Below, piece by piece: positions 44,469 through 53,613 of a DNA stretch of 64,000 bases. The stretch is from CAZSAK01 sp964605155 (GTDB taxonomy: Bacteria > Pseudomonadota > Gammaproteobacteria > SZUA-140): the NCBI GenBank assembly GCA_964605155.1, contig CAZSAK010000009.1, positions 1-64,000 of the forward strand, written 5' to 3'. The notes under the pieces are model-generated. The model had not been told where the DNA came from. It made no database searches and saw only the letters and a program-made list of their open reading frames with translations. A program made the position numbers and the translations under genes. The first letter of the stretch is position 1. Each line of letters opens with the position of its first letter.

Positions 44469-45884
44469 TTATTCAACATGATTAACAGGTAGCGGGTCAT
44501 ACCAACCCCCATCAACCCTGATCAATGCATCAGCCTGTTCCGGTCCCCAACTACCCCGCTGGTATAGGTGAACGGGGTGATGTGACTCAAGAACCGGATC
44601 CACGACGGCCCAGGCGGCCTCAACCGCATCCTCTCGCGTGAATAATGCGCCATTACCTGCGATGGCATCACCGAGAAGCCTTTCATAGGGTGTTTCCCGT
44701 TGCGGCTGTTCATTCAGCAGACAGAGCTCACGCTGATCCCCGACGAACTCCTTACCGGTACGCTTGATGCGCGCTGCCAGCGCAATGGCAGCGTTGGGTG
44801 AGAGACGAAAACGGATGTAATTGGTCCTGCCTGTTGCCGGTGCGGAGTCATCGAACAACTGTTGTGGCGGTCGTTTTAATTCCACCAGCACCTCAACCGC
44901 TGTCGTTGCCAGGCATTTGCCGGAACGCAAATACCACGGGACTCCCTGCCAGCGCCATGAATCGATAAAAAGCCGCAAGGCACAAAACGTCTCGACATCG
45001 GAATCCGTCGCCACACCCGGTTCATCGCGATAGCCTGTATATTGACCGCGCACCAGATCATCGCTCTGCAGCGGGCGCATCGCCTGGAAAACCTTTGCTT
45101 TTTCACTGTGTACTGCGCCGTAACCCTGATACGCTGGCGCTTCCATGGCAAGTAACGCAACAATCTGGAACATGTGATTCTGGATAACATCACGCAGACA
45201 ACCTGAGCTTTCGTAAAATTTGCCCCGTTCCTGCACGCCAAAATCCTCGGATAATGTGATCTGGATGCTTGCCACGTAATTACGGTTCCAGATCGGCTCG
45301 AGAAATGAATTGGCGAAGCGGAAATAGAGGATATTCATAATCGCCTCTTTGCCGAGATAATGGTCGATGCGAAAGATCGATTCATCCGGAAATACGCTTA
45401 ACGCGATGCGGTTAAGCTCCCGTGCCGAGGCCAGATCCCGTCCAAACGGTTTTTCGACAATGACCCGCGCCCCATTGGCCAGCCCGGCATTACCAAGGCC
45501 TTTGATTACCGTCGAAAACAGCGAGGGTGGGATGGCAAGATAATGAGCTGGACGCCGGATACGTTCGCCCAGCGTATTTTTCAATGCCCTGAAGGTTTCC
45601 GGATCATTATAATCACCTGACACATAGTCCAGCCGGGAGAGCAGATTATCAAATGCGTCACGATCACCGATTCCGCCAGCCTGCTTGATACTTTCCTCGG
45701 CATAGTTATGCAACTGGGCCAGATCCCAGGTCGAGCCGGCAATACCCACGACAGGCAGATCGAGTAACCCGTGCCGGGACATTCCGTAAAGCGCGGGAAA
45801 TATCATCTTGTGCGCGAGATCGCCGGTTGCGCCAAATATCACCAGCGCATCGGATGTCTCCATACTGTTCACGTTATCGTCCAC
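44469..45884 (-). CDS. zwf: Glucose-6-phosphate 1-dehydrogenase
   Basis: 471 aa. It oxidises glucose 6-phosphate with NAD(P)+ to start the oxidative pentose phosphate or Entner-Doudoroff route. The coenzyme site is FGATGDLAHKMIFPAL and the active site RIDHYLGKEAIMN; VEKPFGRDLASA is also family-typical. Start: GTG 45884 with GGAAA in front, or the ATG at 45863, which begins 8 residues later. No pgl, edd or gnd is near. Its product flow could feed the tal-tkt fusion encoded 10 kb to the left. Confidence 0.96.
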   Translation of the reverse strand: MDDNVNSMETSDALVIFGATGDLAHKMIFPALYGMSRHGLLDLPVVGIAGSTWDLAQLHNYAEESIKQAGGIGDRDAFDNLLSRLDYVSGDYNDPETFRALKNTLGERIRRPAHYLAIPPSLFSTVIKGLGNAGLANGARVIVEKPFGRDLASARELNRIALSVFPDESIFRIDHYLGKEAIMNILYFRFANSFLEPIWNRNYVASIQITLSEDFGVQERGKFYESSGCLRDVIQNHMFQIVALLAMEAPAYQGYGAVHSEKAKVFQAMRPLQSDDLVRGQYTGYRDEPGVATDSDVETFCALRLFIDSWRWQGVPWYLRSGKCLATTAVEVLVELKRPPQQLFDDSAPATGRTNYIRFRLSPNAAIALAARIKRTGKEFVGDQRELCLLNEQPQRETPYERLLGDAIAGNGALFTREDAVEAAWAVVDPVLESHHPVHLYQRGSWGPEQADALIRVDGGWYDPLPVNHVE

Positions 45885-46050
45885 CCGTATTTCCAGTTAT
45901 GAATTCATCATTGTTAAGTGTATCTGTCAGTGAGCAGTCGGTAATCCGGCTGGTTGGGTATCTATGCACATCACAACGGTTCAGACTGTCCAGTCCCGGA
46001 TGACCTGTAAATTTTTGGATATTACAACCTGTCACAGCAGTGAAAAGTAA

Positions 46051-46692
46051 CTATTGGTAACGTGGAGGATTCCGGCGCCAATACCACAACAAAAGAAAGC
46101 CGAACAGCATCCCGCCCAGATGAGCAAAATGGGCCACACCGGCCTCGGTACCGGTGACACCGGCCCATAGTTCGATGACGCCGTAGATCAGTACAAACCA
46201 TTTTGCCTTCAGCACCATCGGTGGGAATATCAACACCAGCCTTTCATTCGGAAATGTCAGGCCAAAGGCGAGCAACAGGCCGAACACACCGCCTGAAGCA
46301 CCGATGGTCGGATGTATGCCGCCCTCGCCCACTGCCTGTGTAGTGACATACAACTGCACCAGTGAGGCGCCGATGACACAGACGAAATAGTAGATTACAA
46401 AGGCCTTTGAACCCCACCAGTATTCCATGCGTGAACCAAACAACCATAGTGCATACATATTCAGCAACAGGTGCATGATTCCGCCATGCAGGAACGAATA
46501 GGTCACCAGCTGCCATACCTGGAAATGAGGGGCCGATGTCCCGAACATTGTGACATCAGGCAATCCCAGAGGCCACAGTGCCAGCGAATTTATAAGCTGT
46601 CCGCCGCTAAACAGCTCGAGGATAAACATCCCGCCGTTGGCAATCAGCAGCATCTGCACAACCGACGGTATTTGTGAGAAGCGGCTAGCCAT
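46051..46692 (-). CDS. Rhomboid family intramembrane serine protease
   Basis: 213 aa with six membrane segments. Catalytic S133 lies in GASGGVFGLLLAFG and the His in HFAHLGGMLFGFLL; the HGGIMHLLLNMYALWLFG region is the usual TM2 with HxxxN. Cleaves membrane-anchored substrates; the substrate is unknown. It is monocistronic and no GlpG-neighbour genes are next to it. Confidence 0.95.
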   Translation of the reverse strand: MASRFSQIPSVVQMLLIANGGMFILELFSGGQLINSLALWPLGLPDVTMFGTSAPHFQVWQLVTYSFLHGGIMHLLLNMYALWLFGSRMEYWWGSKAFVIYYFVCVIGASLVQLYVTTQAVGEGGIHPTIGASGGVFGLLLAFGLTFPNERLVLIFPPMVLKAKWFVLIYGVIELWAGVTGTEAGVAHFAHLGGMLFGFLLLWYWRRNPPRYQ

Positions 46693-46981
46693 AGATTGTC
46701 ATCCCTGATTTACCGGCTGACTGCTCATGGTCGGAAGCCATGGCATAATGGATCATGCATCCATTATAACCGTCGCGAACCGACAAATATAATGGAAAAC
46801 AGTGTGTCATCATCACCGTCCTGTCTTGAGGATGTAATGGTTTGCGATGACTGGATTTGCCATGCAGGTCAACGTCGGGCCTGACAGACAGGAGTGTGAT
46901 CCAGGTGCTTTAACGTGAATCCGGAAGAGAGGTCAGGCAATATGACATGTCTGTATACACACGGGTCTGTATCCATGAGAT

Positions 46982-49198
46982 TTAACGTGTTGTGCGTTTT
47001 GCCTCCATCACATTTGGTAACTGACTGATCTTGGCCAGCACCCGGCTCAGCATGTCGATATCCCTGATCTCGAGGGTCAGATTCATCCGGGCGATGGGAC
47101 CTTTGTTATCCGACAGTGTGTTAGCCGCAACCAGATTGATCTGGTCATTGGCGAGTATGCTGGTAATGTCCCGTAACAATCCCTGACGGTCGAATGCCAT
47201 GATCTGAATATCGACCGGATATGCATGGTCGGGTCTTCCGCCCCAGTCGATCCTGATGATGCGTTCCGGACAATGGTTGTTATAGCGCAACATATTGGGG
47301 CAGTCCGCACGGTGGATGGTGATACCGCGACCGCGGGTGATATACCCCGCAATCTCATCGCCCGGCACCGGATTACAACACTGCGCCATATGCGTGAGCA
47401 GATTGCCTACACCGGCAACCTGTGCACCGCTGACGACCGTATCCCTGATGATGGGATTCTGATTGAAAAAGATATCCTCTTTATCGTTCTGCTGTGGCTC
47501 AACGATGTCCTTTGCTGCGTTCAGGTACTGGGTGGGTTTGGTTTCGTTCCTCGCTATGGAAACAAAAAAATCCTCAACCGACTTGAATTTCAATTTATCA
47601 GCAAGTTTTTCATAGCTGACCGACGACAGACCCATGCGGCGCATTTCACGTTCCAGAATTTCGCGTCCATCCACGGCGTTGTTGGCATAATCCTGTTGCT
47701 TGAACCAGTGCTGTACCTTCGACCGGGCACGGGATGTGTTGAGATAGCCCAGATCCGTATTGATCCAGTCACGACTGGGCCGCGCGGTTTTCACGGTGAG
47801 TATCTCCACCTGCTGTCCTGACCTGAGCTGATATGTCAGCGGAACAATATTGCCATTGACCTTGGCACCCCTGCACTTGTGCCCCACCTCGGTATGGATG
47901 TGATAGGCAAAATCCAGCGGTGTCGACCCGTTAGGGAGATCGATCACCTTGCCCTGCGGAGTAAAAACATACACCCTGTCCTCGAAAACATCCGTTTTCA
48001 GTCGTGCGACAAAATCGGAAGCGTCCGCCACCTCATCCTTCCATTCCAGCAATTGTCGCAACCAGGTAATCTTGCCGTCAAAACCGCTGTCCTCGAGTGA
48101 ACCTTCCTTGTAACGCCAATGAGCGGCCACCCCGAGTTCATTTTGTTTGTGCATTTCATGGGTACGGATCTGTACCTCGATGGTCTTGCCGTGCGGACCG
48201 ATCACGGCGGTATGAATGGACCGGTAATTATTTTCCTTGGGTGTGGCGATGTAATCGTCAAACTCGCCAGGGATATACTGCCATCTGGAGTGAACGATAC
48301 CCAGCACGGTGTAACAGTCGCGTATGGTGTTGACCAGGATCCTGATGCCCCTGACATCATAGATATGCTGATATTCGAGTTTTTTCTGGTCCATCTTGCG
48401 CCAGATGCTGTAGATATGCTTGGGACGGCCGGAGATATCAGCACCGACCCCCGCCTTATTGAACTCATCATTGAGGGTCTCTATAAATGCGGTGATGTAT
48501 TGTTCACGATCGACACGTTTCTCATCCAGCATGCTGACGATACTCTGGTAGGAATCCGGATGGAGATACCTGAAGGCAAGGTCTTCCAATTCCCACTTTA
48601 ATTGCCAGATCCCGAGTCGATTCGCCAAAGGGGCGTAGATATCGAGGGTTTCCTTTGCGATGCGTTGTTGTTTGTCCGGCGGTAAATGAGACAGGGTACG
48701 CATATTGTGCATCCTGTCGGCAAGCTTAATCAGCACCACGCGGATGTCTGCAGCCATGGCCAACAGCATGCGGCGCAAATTTTCCGCCTGTTCCCGTTCC
48801 TTTTTATCCTTTTCATCACCACCCTGAAAGATCCTGATCATCTTCATCTTGGTCACACCTTCGACCAGTGTAGCGATGTTATCCCCAAATTTTTCCTTTA
48901 TTTCATCAATGGATACCTTTGTATCTTCAACAACATCATGAAGTATCGCGGCAGCCAGGGTTTCGCAATCCATGTGCAGGTTTGAGAGGATGGTCGCTAC
49001 CGCAAGGGAATGCTGGATGTAAGGATCACCGGACGCACGTAACTGATCGGCATGGGCATGCCGTGCCACCTCGCAAGCCGCCTGTATGACGGCGACCTCG
49101 TGTTCAGGGCGGTCCCGTGTAATACCGGCCAACCATCCATCGGTGGTCAAATCATCGCTGCCGTTGACGTGCGAGGGTATATGTGTCGTACTGATCAT
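46982..49198 (-). CDS. spoT: Bifunctional (p)ppGpp synthetase/hydrolase
   Basis: 738 aa. The N-terminal HD hydrolase has YIQHSLAVATIL and ILHDVVEDT, so the hydrolase is likely active. The synthetase domain contains DVRGIRILVNTIRDCYTVLG and the GDPK-like region. TGS (VYVFTPQGKVIDLPNG), zinc-finger/helical and C-terminal ACT domain follow. It sets ppGpp level in starvation, and E. coli SpoT also senses fatty acid and carbon stress. It is not next to rpoZ and gmk as in E. coli. Confidence 0.95.
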   Translation of the reverse strand: MISTTHIPSHVNGSDDLTTDGWLAGITRDRPEHEVAVIQAACEVARHAHADQLRASGDPYIQHSLAVATILSNLHMDCETLAAAILHDVVEDTKVSIDEIKEKFGDNIATLVEGVTKMKMIRIFQGGDEKDKKEREQAENLRRMLLAMAADIRVVLIKLADRMHNMRTLSHLPPDKQQRIAKETLDIYAPLANRLGIWQLKWELEDLAFRYLHPDSYQSIVSMLDEKRVDREQYITAFIETLNDEFNKAGVGADISGRPKHIYSIWRKMDQKKLEYQHIYDVRGIRILVNTIRDCYTVLGIVHSRWQYIPGEFDDYIATPKENNYRSIHTAVIGPHGKTIEVQIRTHEMHKQNELGVAAHWRYKEGSLEDSGFDGKITWLRQLLEWKDEVADASDFVARLKTDVFEDRVYVFTPQGKVIDLPNGSTPLDFAYHIHTEVGHKCRGAKVNGNIVPLTYQLRSGQQVEILTVKTARPSRDWINTDLGYLNTSRARSKVQHWFKQQDYANNAVDGREILEREMRRMGLSSVSYEKLADKLKFKSVEDFFVSIARNETKPTQYLNAAKDIVEPQQNDKEDIFFNQNPIIRDTVVSGAQVAGVGNLLTHMAQCCNPVPGDEIAGYITRGRGITIHRADCPNMLRYNNHCPERIIRIDWGGRPDHAYPVDIQIMAFDRQGLLRDITSILANDQINLVAANTLSDNKGPIARMNLTLEIRDIDMLSRVLAKISQLPNVMEAKRTTR

Positions 49199-49665
49199 AT
49201 AATAATTAGACTAAACTTTAATTAATAAGTTTATGTTTGAATTATAGAAAATATCGTTAAAACAGGGAAATTCTGAATCCCTGCAAGGCTGTACCGGCGG
49301 GATTAGCGGGACTTACTGAAATTCAAAGATTTTTATTGATTACCAGCGATGGCCCTGGTCGGATAACCAAGGCGACGATCCCTAGATCTTGTCCTTGATC
49401 CGTTCAGTATATAGATGTTGCAGATCGGCATATTGTCGCAGACGGTATTGGACAAGACGGTTGATGGACCCTTCCAGATTGAGGGCCTTCAATATGATCT
49501 CCTGGCTCTAATCACACAATCGGTTATCCCGTAAACGCATCGATTGCGTTACGTATCCAAAAATCCAATTAGAAAGGAAACGCCCGAGAGTATGCGAGAT
49601 GACCCGATCAGGCGGCATGAAGAGGGCGCTGACAGCCCTGCTGGCAAAGCGGTGAACAGGTGCAT
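49199..49665. other. Intergenic region between spoT and rsd/algQ
   Basis: 467 bases. It holds the spoT promoter region (AT-rich, 49199-49260), a small hairpin (CAGGGA...TCCCTG near 49263-49283) and a short leftward frame with a good ribosome site (49382-49492). Confidence 0.5.
49382..49492 (-). CDS. Candidate 36-residue small protein
   Basis: A TTG at 49492 follows AGGAG (49499-49503 on the minus strand) by 6 bases. The frame gives MKALNLEGSINRLVQYRLRQ followed by YADLQHLYTERIKDKI, amphipathic and helical with many leucine/arginine positions, and ends at TAG 49382-49384. An in-frame stop lies just upstream of the ribosome site. It follows rsd/algQ by 170 bases in the same direction. It may be real or a relic of a longer gene; no family is recognised. 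Confidence 0.35.
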   Translation of the reverse strand: MKALNLEGSINRLVQYRLRQYADLQHLYTERIKDKI

Positions 49666-50121
49666 CTATCTATCACCCGTAGCTAGTATATCGATCACCC
49701 TGTCTTCAAGTTCGATACGGTCCGCCAGGCTTTCGCCAAGACGCGACAGGTCGTCTCCCAGTGCAAATAACTGTTCGGAATAATCCTCCAGATCATATTT
49801 ATCATTAAAATCCAGGATGGATTGTGTGGAGTTGACGATCTTGGGGTATACCTCATCGGCTACATCGATCACGGCGCGGCGACGTTCCCTTTTCTCATCG
49901 ATGAATCGATACAGGCGAAAATGGGCATCGGCTGCGTAATCGATCAGGGCCTGGCAGAATTGTTCAAGTAAATCGGATACTGTATCCGAATCAACAAAGG
50001 GATGTTTGGAAGCAAGCTCACTGTACAGCGACAGCATCTGCGTTCGTTCACGTACCAGTTGCTGGACCATCAGTTGAGAATTGACGCGTCGATCAGGTAA
50101 CGGATTGCTTATGTTTTTCAT
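49666..50121 (-). CDS. Rsd/AlgQ family anti-sigma-70 protein
   Basis: 151 aa. The match to Rsd and AlgQ is in the order ERTQMLSLYSEL, FCQALIDYAADAHFRLYRFI, VYPKIVNSTQSILDFNDKYD and a final LSRLGESLADRIELEDRVID. Rsd binds region 4 of sigma-70 and shifts RNA polymerase toward alternative sigma factors in stationary phase; AlgQ does so in Pseudomonas alginate control. The sequence is diverged but the blocks are in place. It lies 73 bases after the hydrogenase protease gene, so it could be cotranscribed with the hydrogenase operon, which is unusual. Confidence 0.8.
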   Translation of the reverse strand: MKNISNPLPDRRVNSQLMVQQLVRERTQMLSLYSELASKHPFVDSDTVSDLLEQFCQALIDYAADAHFRLYRFIDEKRERRRAVIDVADEVYPKIVNSTQSILDFNDKYDLEDYSEQLFALGDDLSRLGESLADRIELEDRVIDILATGDR

Positions 50122-50194
50122 ATCCCCTCTCCCATACTAACTAAAAAAATATGCTAACAGAATTCAATATTCCTTTATAGATAAATGTTGGCCG

Positions 50195-50659
50195 CTAAAG
50201 TGCTAACTGTCTGACATCATCGACTAATATTCGAACTATCTTATCGATATCGAATTGTGACAAGCTGCAGACTGGATTCCGCGCGTCTTCTATTTCAATG
50301 CCATACAGAATCAACCTGGACGGCAGTTCGCCAAGCGCACGCGCCAACGCCAAAGTAGATGCAATACCGATGCCATGACTTGACCACGGCATGGTCAGGT
50401 TTTCAACCTCGTGACTTTCAAAGCGTTTCACGGCACCAGGCTCGGCCCCTGTTTGCATGGCATCGATCAGAATGACGATCCCGGCCTGTTGCATCAATTC
50501 CAGCAGATTGGCACCCGGCCGGTCAGCCTTGATATAAGTCAGTGGCTGCCGGAGTGTTTGATCCAGGTAGCGGTTTTGCTGCAGCGCATCGACGACAAGC
50601 CATCCCAACTGATCGTCACCAAAGGGCGACCCGATGCCTATGATGCGTACCGGCGTCAC
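50195..50659 (-). CDS. Hydrogenase maturation protease
   Basis: 154 aa, M52 family. The N-terminus IIGIGSPFGDDQLGW gives the first metal-binding acid (D16 in GDD) and VILIDAMQTG the second. HyaD/HycI-type enzymes remove the short C-terminal extension of the large subunit after nickel insertion. Its GTG start overlaps the stop of the large-subunit gene, which fits that role. Confidence 0.93.
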   Translation of the reverse strand: MTPVRIIGIGSPFGDDQLGWLVVDALQQNRYLDQTLRQPLTYIKADRPGANLLELMQQAGIVILIDAMQTGAEPGAVKRFESHEVENLTMPWSSHGIGIASTLALARALGELPSRLILYGIEIEDARNPVCSLSQFDIDKIVRILVDDVRQLAL

Positions 50660-51954
50660 TCTCGATGAATGTCCACCTTGAGAAAGTGCGTGGAACAGGA
50701 GATGCAGGGATCGTAGTTACGGATGATCTTCTCGCTGAACAGACGGATTTCATCGTCACTGCGATCAAGGCCGTATACCTGCAGCGATTCATGCAGATCC
50801 TGTTCAATACGCGCCTGGTTCTGGCTGGTCGGCGGTATAATAGTCGCCTTGTCCACATCACCGGCATCATTCAATTCGTAGCGATGCCAGAGCAGACCGC
50901 GGGGCGCCTCGGTACAACCATACCCAACGCCGCGACAGGGTGACACACTGACACGAGGCGAGGCGGGAACCTCGTAGTCCTCGAGGATGCGTATGGCCTC
51001 GATAAAGGCCAGGTATATCTCTATGGCACGCGCAACGATGCTGTGAAACATGTTCGAACTGGGAAATACAATGCCGATATCACGCATGATCTCGCTGACC
51101 GATTGCGGCATGCGGTCCCTGTTCAGGTTGACGCGCGCCAGCGGACCGGCCAGATAGGGTTGGCCATCCAGCAGGGCGTGAAACGCGGTTGAATGCGGTA
51201 CCTGGTGTTCAGTGATATGGCTGGCGAATTCATCGATCGCAATATCCAGTCCGGTATCTGATACCAGCCGACCCTCGTTCATCGGATACTCCCTCTCATG
51301 ACGTAACGCGACCGATGTGAATCGCTGCGGAGTATCGGGTAAATCCAGGGAAGCCGTCCACTCGACCAGTGCCCTGGCGTCCATTACGGCTGCCTGTAAT
51401 TTTTCCCGCAACCTGGCAACCTCCTGCATCGCAGGTGCATGGTGAAATCCGCCGACGCATACCCCCACCGGGTGCACCGAACGGCCACCGCACAGGCGAA
51501 TCAGTTCGTTACCCAGAGATTGAAGCTGCAGGCCGCGCCGCACCTCCCGGGGAAAATCACGCGCCATCTCCGGAGCGCTGGCATATCCCAGAAAATCCGG
51601 TGCTGCCAGCAGATGGATATGCAAACTATGGCTCTCGATCCATTCGCCGCAGTACATCAGCCGTCGTATCGCCCGCACCCATGGCCCCGGATCACAACCG
51701 AATACCTGTTCGATCGCATGCACTGCGCTCATCTGATATGCTACCGGGCAGATACCGCAGATACGCGCGACCATATCCGGCACTTCGCGATAGCTGCGAC
51801 CTACGAGAAATTTCTCGAACAGCCGCGGCGGTTCATAGATGCGCAGCCTCAATTCGTCGATCCGCCTGTCACGGATGTTCAGCTCCAGCGCGCCCTCCCC
51901 CTCGACGCGTGCCAGTACAGGGACATGGATATTTATATGGCGCGATTCAGTCAT
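50656..51954 (-). CDS. Group 3b [NiFe] hydrogenase large subunit (alpha)
   Basis: 432 aa from ATG 51954, which overlaps the small-subunit stop by 8 bases; the frame is open upstream but that part is the small subunit in another frame. The nickel ligands are RICGICPVAYQ (L1, C64/C67 region) and DPCISCSTH near residue 420 (L2). Nine residues (FLKVDIHRE) follow the last His and would be removed by the protease. The order beta-gamma-delta-alpha and the subunit types identify a cytoplasmic bidirectional NAD(P)-linked enzyme, the sulfhydrogenase type. Confidence 0.95.
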   Translation of the reverse strand: MTESRHINIHVPVLARVEGEGALELNIRDRRIDELRLRIYEPPRLFEKFLVGRSYREVPDMVARICGICPVAYQMSAVHAIEQVFGCDPGPWVRAIRRLMYCGEWIESHSLHIHLLAAPDFLGYASAPEMARDFPREVRRGLQLQSLGNELIRLCGGRSVHPVGVCVGGFHHAPAMQEVARLREKLQAAVMDARALVEWTASLDLPDTPQRFTSVALRHEREYPMNEGRLVSDTGLDIAIDEFASHITEHQVPHSTAFHALLDGQPYLAGPLARVNLNRDRMPQSVSEIMRDIGIVFPSSNMFHSIVARAIEIYLAFIEAIRILEDYEVPASPRVSVSPCRGVGYGCTEAPRGLLWHRYELNDAGDVDKATIIPPTSQNQARIEQDLHESLQVYGLDRSDDEIRLFSEKIIRNYDPCISCSTHFLKVDIHRE

Positions 51955-52714
51955 GATATTTTTTACCGGCGTCGGCGAAAACGGGCGCGGCATTATTGAT
52001 AAATTCAAAACGCCGTACGATGTCGCGCGGCAACAGGCCGAGACCTTCGAAGCGCCGTGCGATCGCATCCGTATTCGGGTTTTCCGCCGGCCCGTAACAG
52101 GCATAACAATCGCGCCCGTAACGAGGACAGATCGCCCCGCAACCGGTCAGGGTGACAGGTCCCATGCATGGAATACCTTTGGCGACCATCACGCACACCG
52201 TCTGTTGACGCTTGCACTCCATGCAAACCTTGTCCCTGTCCTGCTGCGGCACGACCCCGAACAGCAAGGCCCTGATGGCCGTAATAACCTGACGGCCATT
52301 GACGGGGCACCCCCAGAGTTCGAGATCGACATCGACGTGCCGGGAAATAGCGGTCGAGGTGGCCAGACTATGGATATGTTCGGGCCGGGCATAGATCTCC
52401 GCGATCCATTCGCCGCCGTCGGCAAGATTACGCAACGCCTGCAGGCCGCCCGCGGTCGCGCAGGCGCCAATGGTAATGAGAAAACGGCTGTTGGTGCGAA
52501 TCCGTTTGATCCGGTCGATCTCGTGGGGTGTCGAGACACTGCCTTCGACAAATGCGATATCCACCTGTGCATCGGGGTCGACCGGTCCGGCCTCGGCAAA
52601 GTGCACGATTTCGACCAGTTCCGATAATACCAGCAGGTCCTCTCCGAGATTTAAAAACGCAAGCTGGCAGCCATCACACGAGGTAAACTTGTGCACCGCG
52701 ACCCTGGGTTTCAC
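51947..52714 (-). CDS. Group 3b [NiFe] hydrogenase small subunit (delta)
   Basis: 255 aa starting at GTG 52714. The proximal cluster cysteines are in FTSCDGCQLAF, GACATAGG and LWGCPVNG; further cysteines in DKVCMECKR, CMGPVTLTGCGAICP and CYACYGP bind the medial and distal [4Fe-4S] clusters. No Tat signal is present, so the enzyme is cytoplasmic. It follows the gamma gene after a 65-base AT-rich gap, the only large gap in the operon. Confidence 0.95.
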   Translation of the reverse strand: MKPRVAVHKFTSCDGCQLAFLNLGEDLLVLSELVEIVHFAEAGPVDPDAQVDIAFVEGSVSTPHEIDRIKRIRTNSRFLITIGACATAGGLQALRNLADGGEWIAEIYARPEHIHSLATSTAISRHVDVDLELWGCPVNGRQVITAIRALLFGVVPQQDRDKVCMECKRQQTVCVMVAKGIPCMGPVTLTGCGAICPRYGRDCYACYGPAENPNTDAIARRFEGLGLLPRDIVRRFEFINNAAPVFADAGKKYHD

Positions 52715-52779
52715 AGACCGGATTCCCTATTAATTCTATACTTGAACATAAATATATAACATACTGTTTAATATAATTA

Positions 52780-53613
52780 TTAAAATCCCTTTATCCTGAA
52801 TAAAGGCTTTACCTCCGGGTAGCTGAAGACCGGTCCATCGCTGCAGACGAACTTTCCTCCATACTGGCAATGGCCGCATTGGCGGATCGCGCATTGCATA
52901 TTACGCTCCATGCTGAGCCAGATTGAGTCCTCCTTCAGTCCGCGCTCCAGCAGGTGTTGTATCGAAGCATGCATCATCCCTTCCGGACCACACAAGATCA
53001 CTAGGGTGGTATTCGGATCAATATGTGCCTCGTCGAACAATACCGTCACCGGTCCTACATGCCATGGCCACAGGGGACCACCGACATCAGCGGACAGTAG
53101 CACCCGGGTATCCGGCCGTTTATCCCATTGTGCATAGCGTTCACGCCAAAGCAGGTCTCCTGAGTGTTTCACTCCCTGCATGATGGTCAAATGACCGAAC
53201 TCGTTGCGGCGCTTCATAATGTAATTGATAACCGAGATACTGGGCGCACATCCCAGCCCCCCGGTGATCGCCAGAACATCCTTGCCCTGCGCCCGGTCGA
53301 GCGGCCAACCGCGTCCATAAGGCCCTCGCAGACCGATCCTGTCACCCCGCTTTAATCCCGCCAGGCCACGGGTAACCCGGCCGACGGCACGAATGGTATG
53401 TTCGAGTAGTGAATCATTTTCAGGATCCGAGACAATGGAGATGGCGACCTCCCCCACGCCATAGAGATAAAGCATATTGAATTGGCCGGGCGTAAACCGG
53501 TAGGACTTACTGACAGCCGGATCGGTAATGCGCAGGCTCAAGGTAAAGACGGATGAGGATTCATCCTGCTTGTCGATGACCTCGGCCTGCCACGGCAGAT
53601 GCGGGCTAACCAT
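52780..53613 (-). CDS. Group 3b hydrogenase flavin/NAD(P)-binding subunit (gamma)
   Basis: 277 aa from ATG 53613, overlapping the beta stop by 8 bases; the frame is open far upstream but that is the beta gene's shadow. The FAD domain begins with FTPGQFNMLYLYGVGEV and the NAD(P) domain with ITGGLGCAPSISVINYI. A C-terminal [2Fe-2S] site is formed by MQCAIRQCGHCQYGG and FVCSDGPVF, as in dihydroorotate dehydrogenase electron-transfer subunits. It moves electrons between NAD(P)H and the clusters. Confidence 0.95.
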   Translation of the reverse strand: MVSPHLPWQAEVIDKQDESSSVFTLSLRITDPAVSKSYRFTPGQFNMLYLYGVGEVAISIVSDPENDSLLEHTIRAVGRVTRGLAGLKRGDRIGLRGPYGRGWPLDRAQGKDVLAITGGLGCAPSISVINYIMKRRNEFGHLTIMQGVKHSGDLLWRERYAQWDKRPDTRVLLSADVGGPLWPWHVGPVTVLFDEAHIDPNTTLVILCGPEGMMHASIQHLLERGLKEDSIWLSMERNMQCAIRQCGHCQYGGKFVCSDGPVFSYPEVKPLFRIKGF

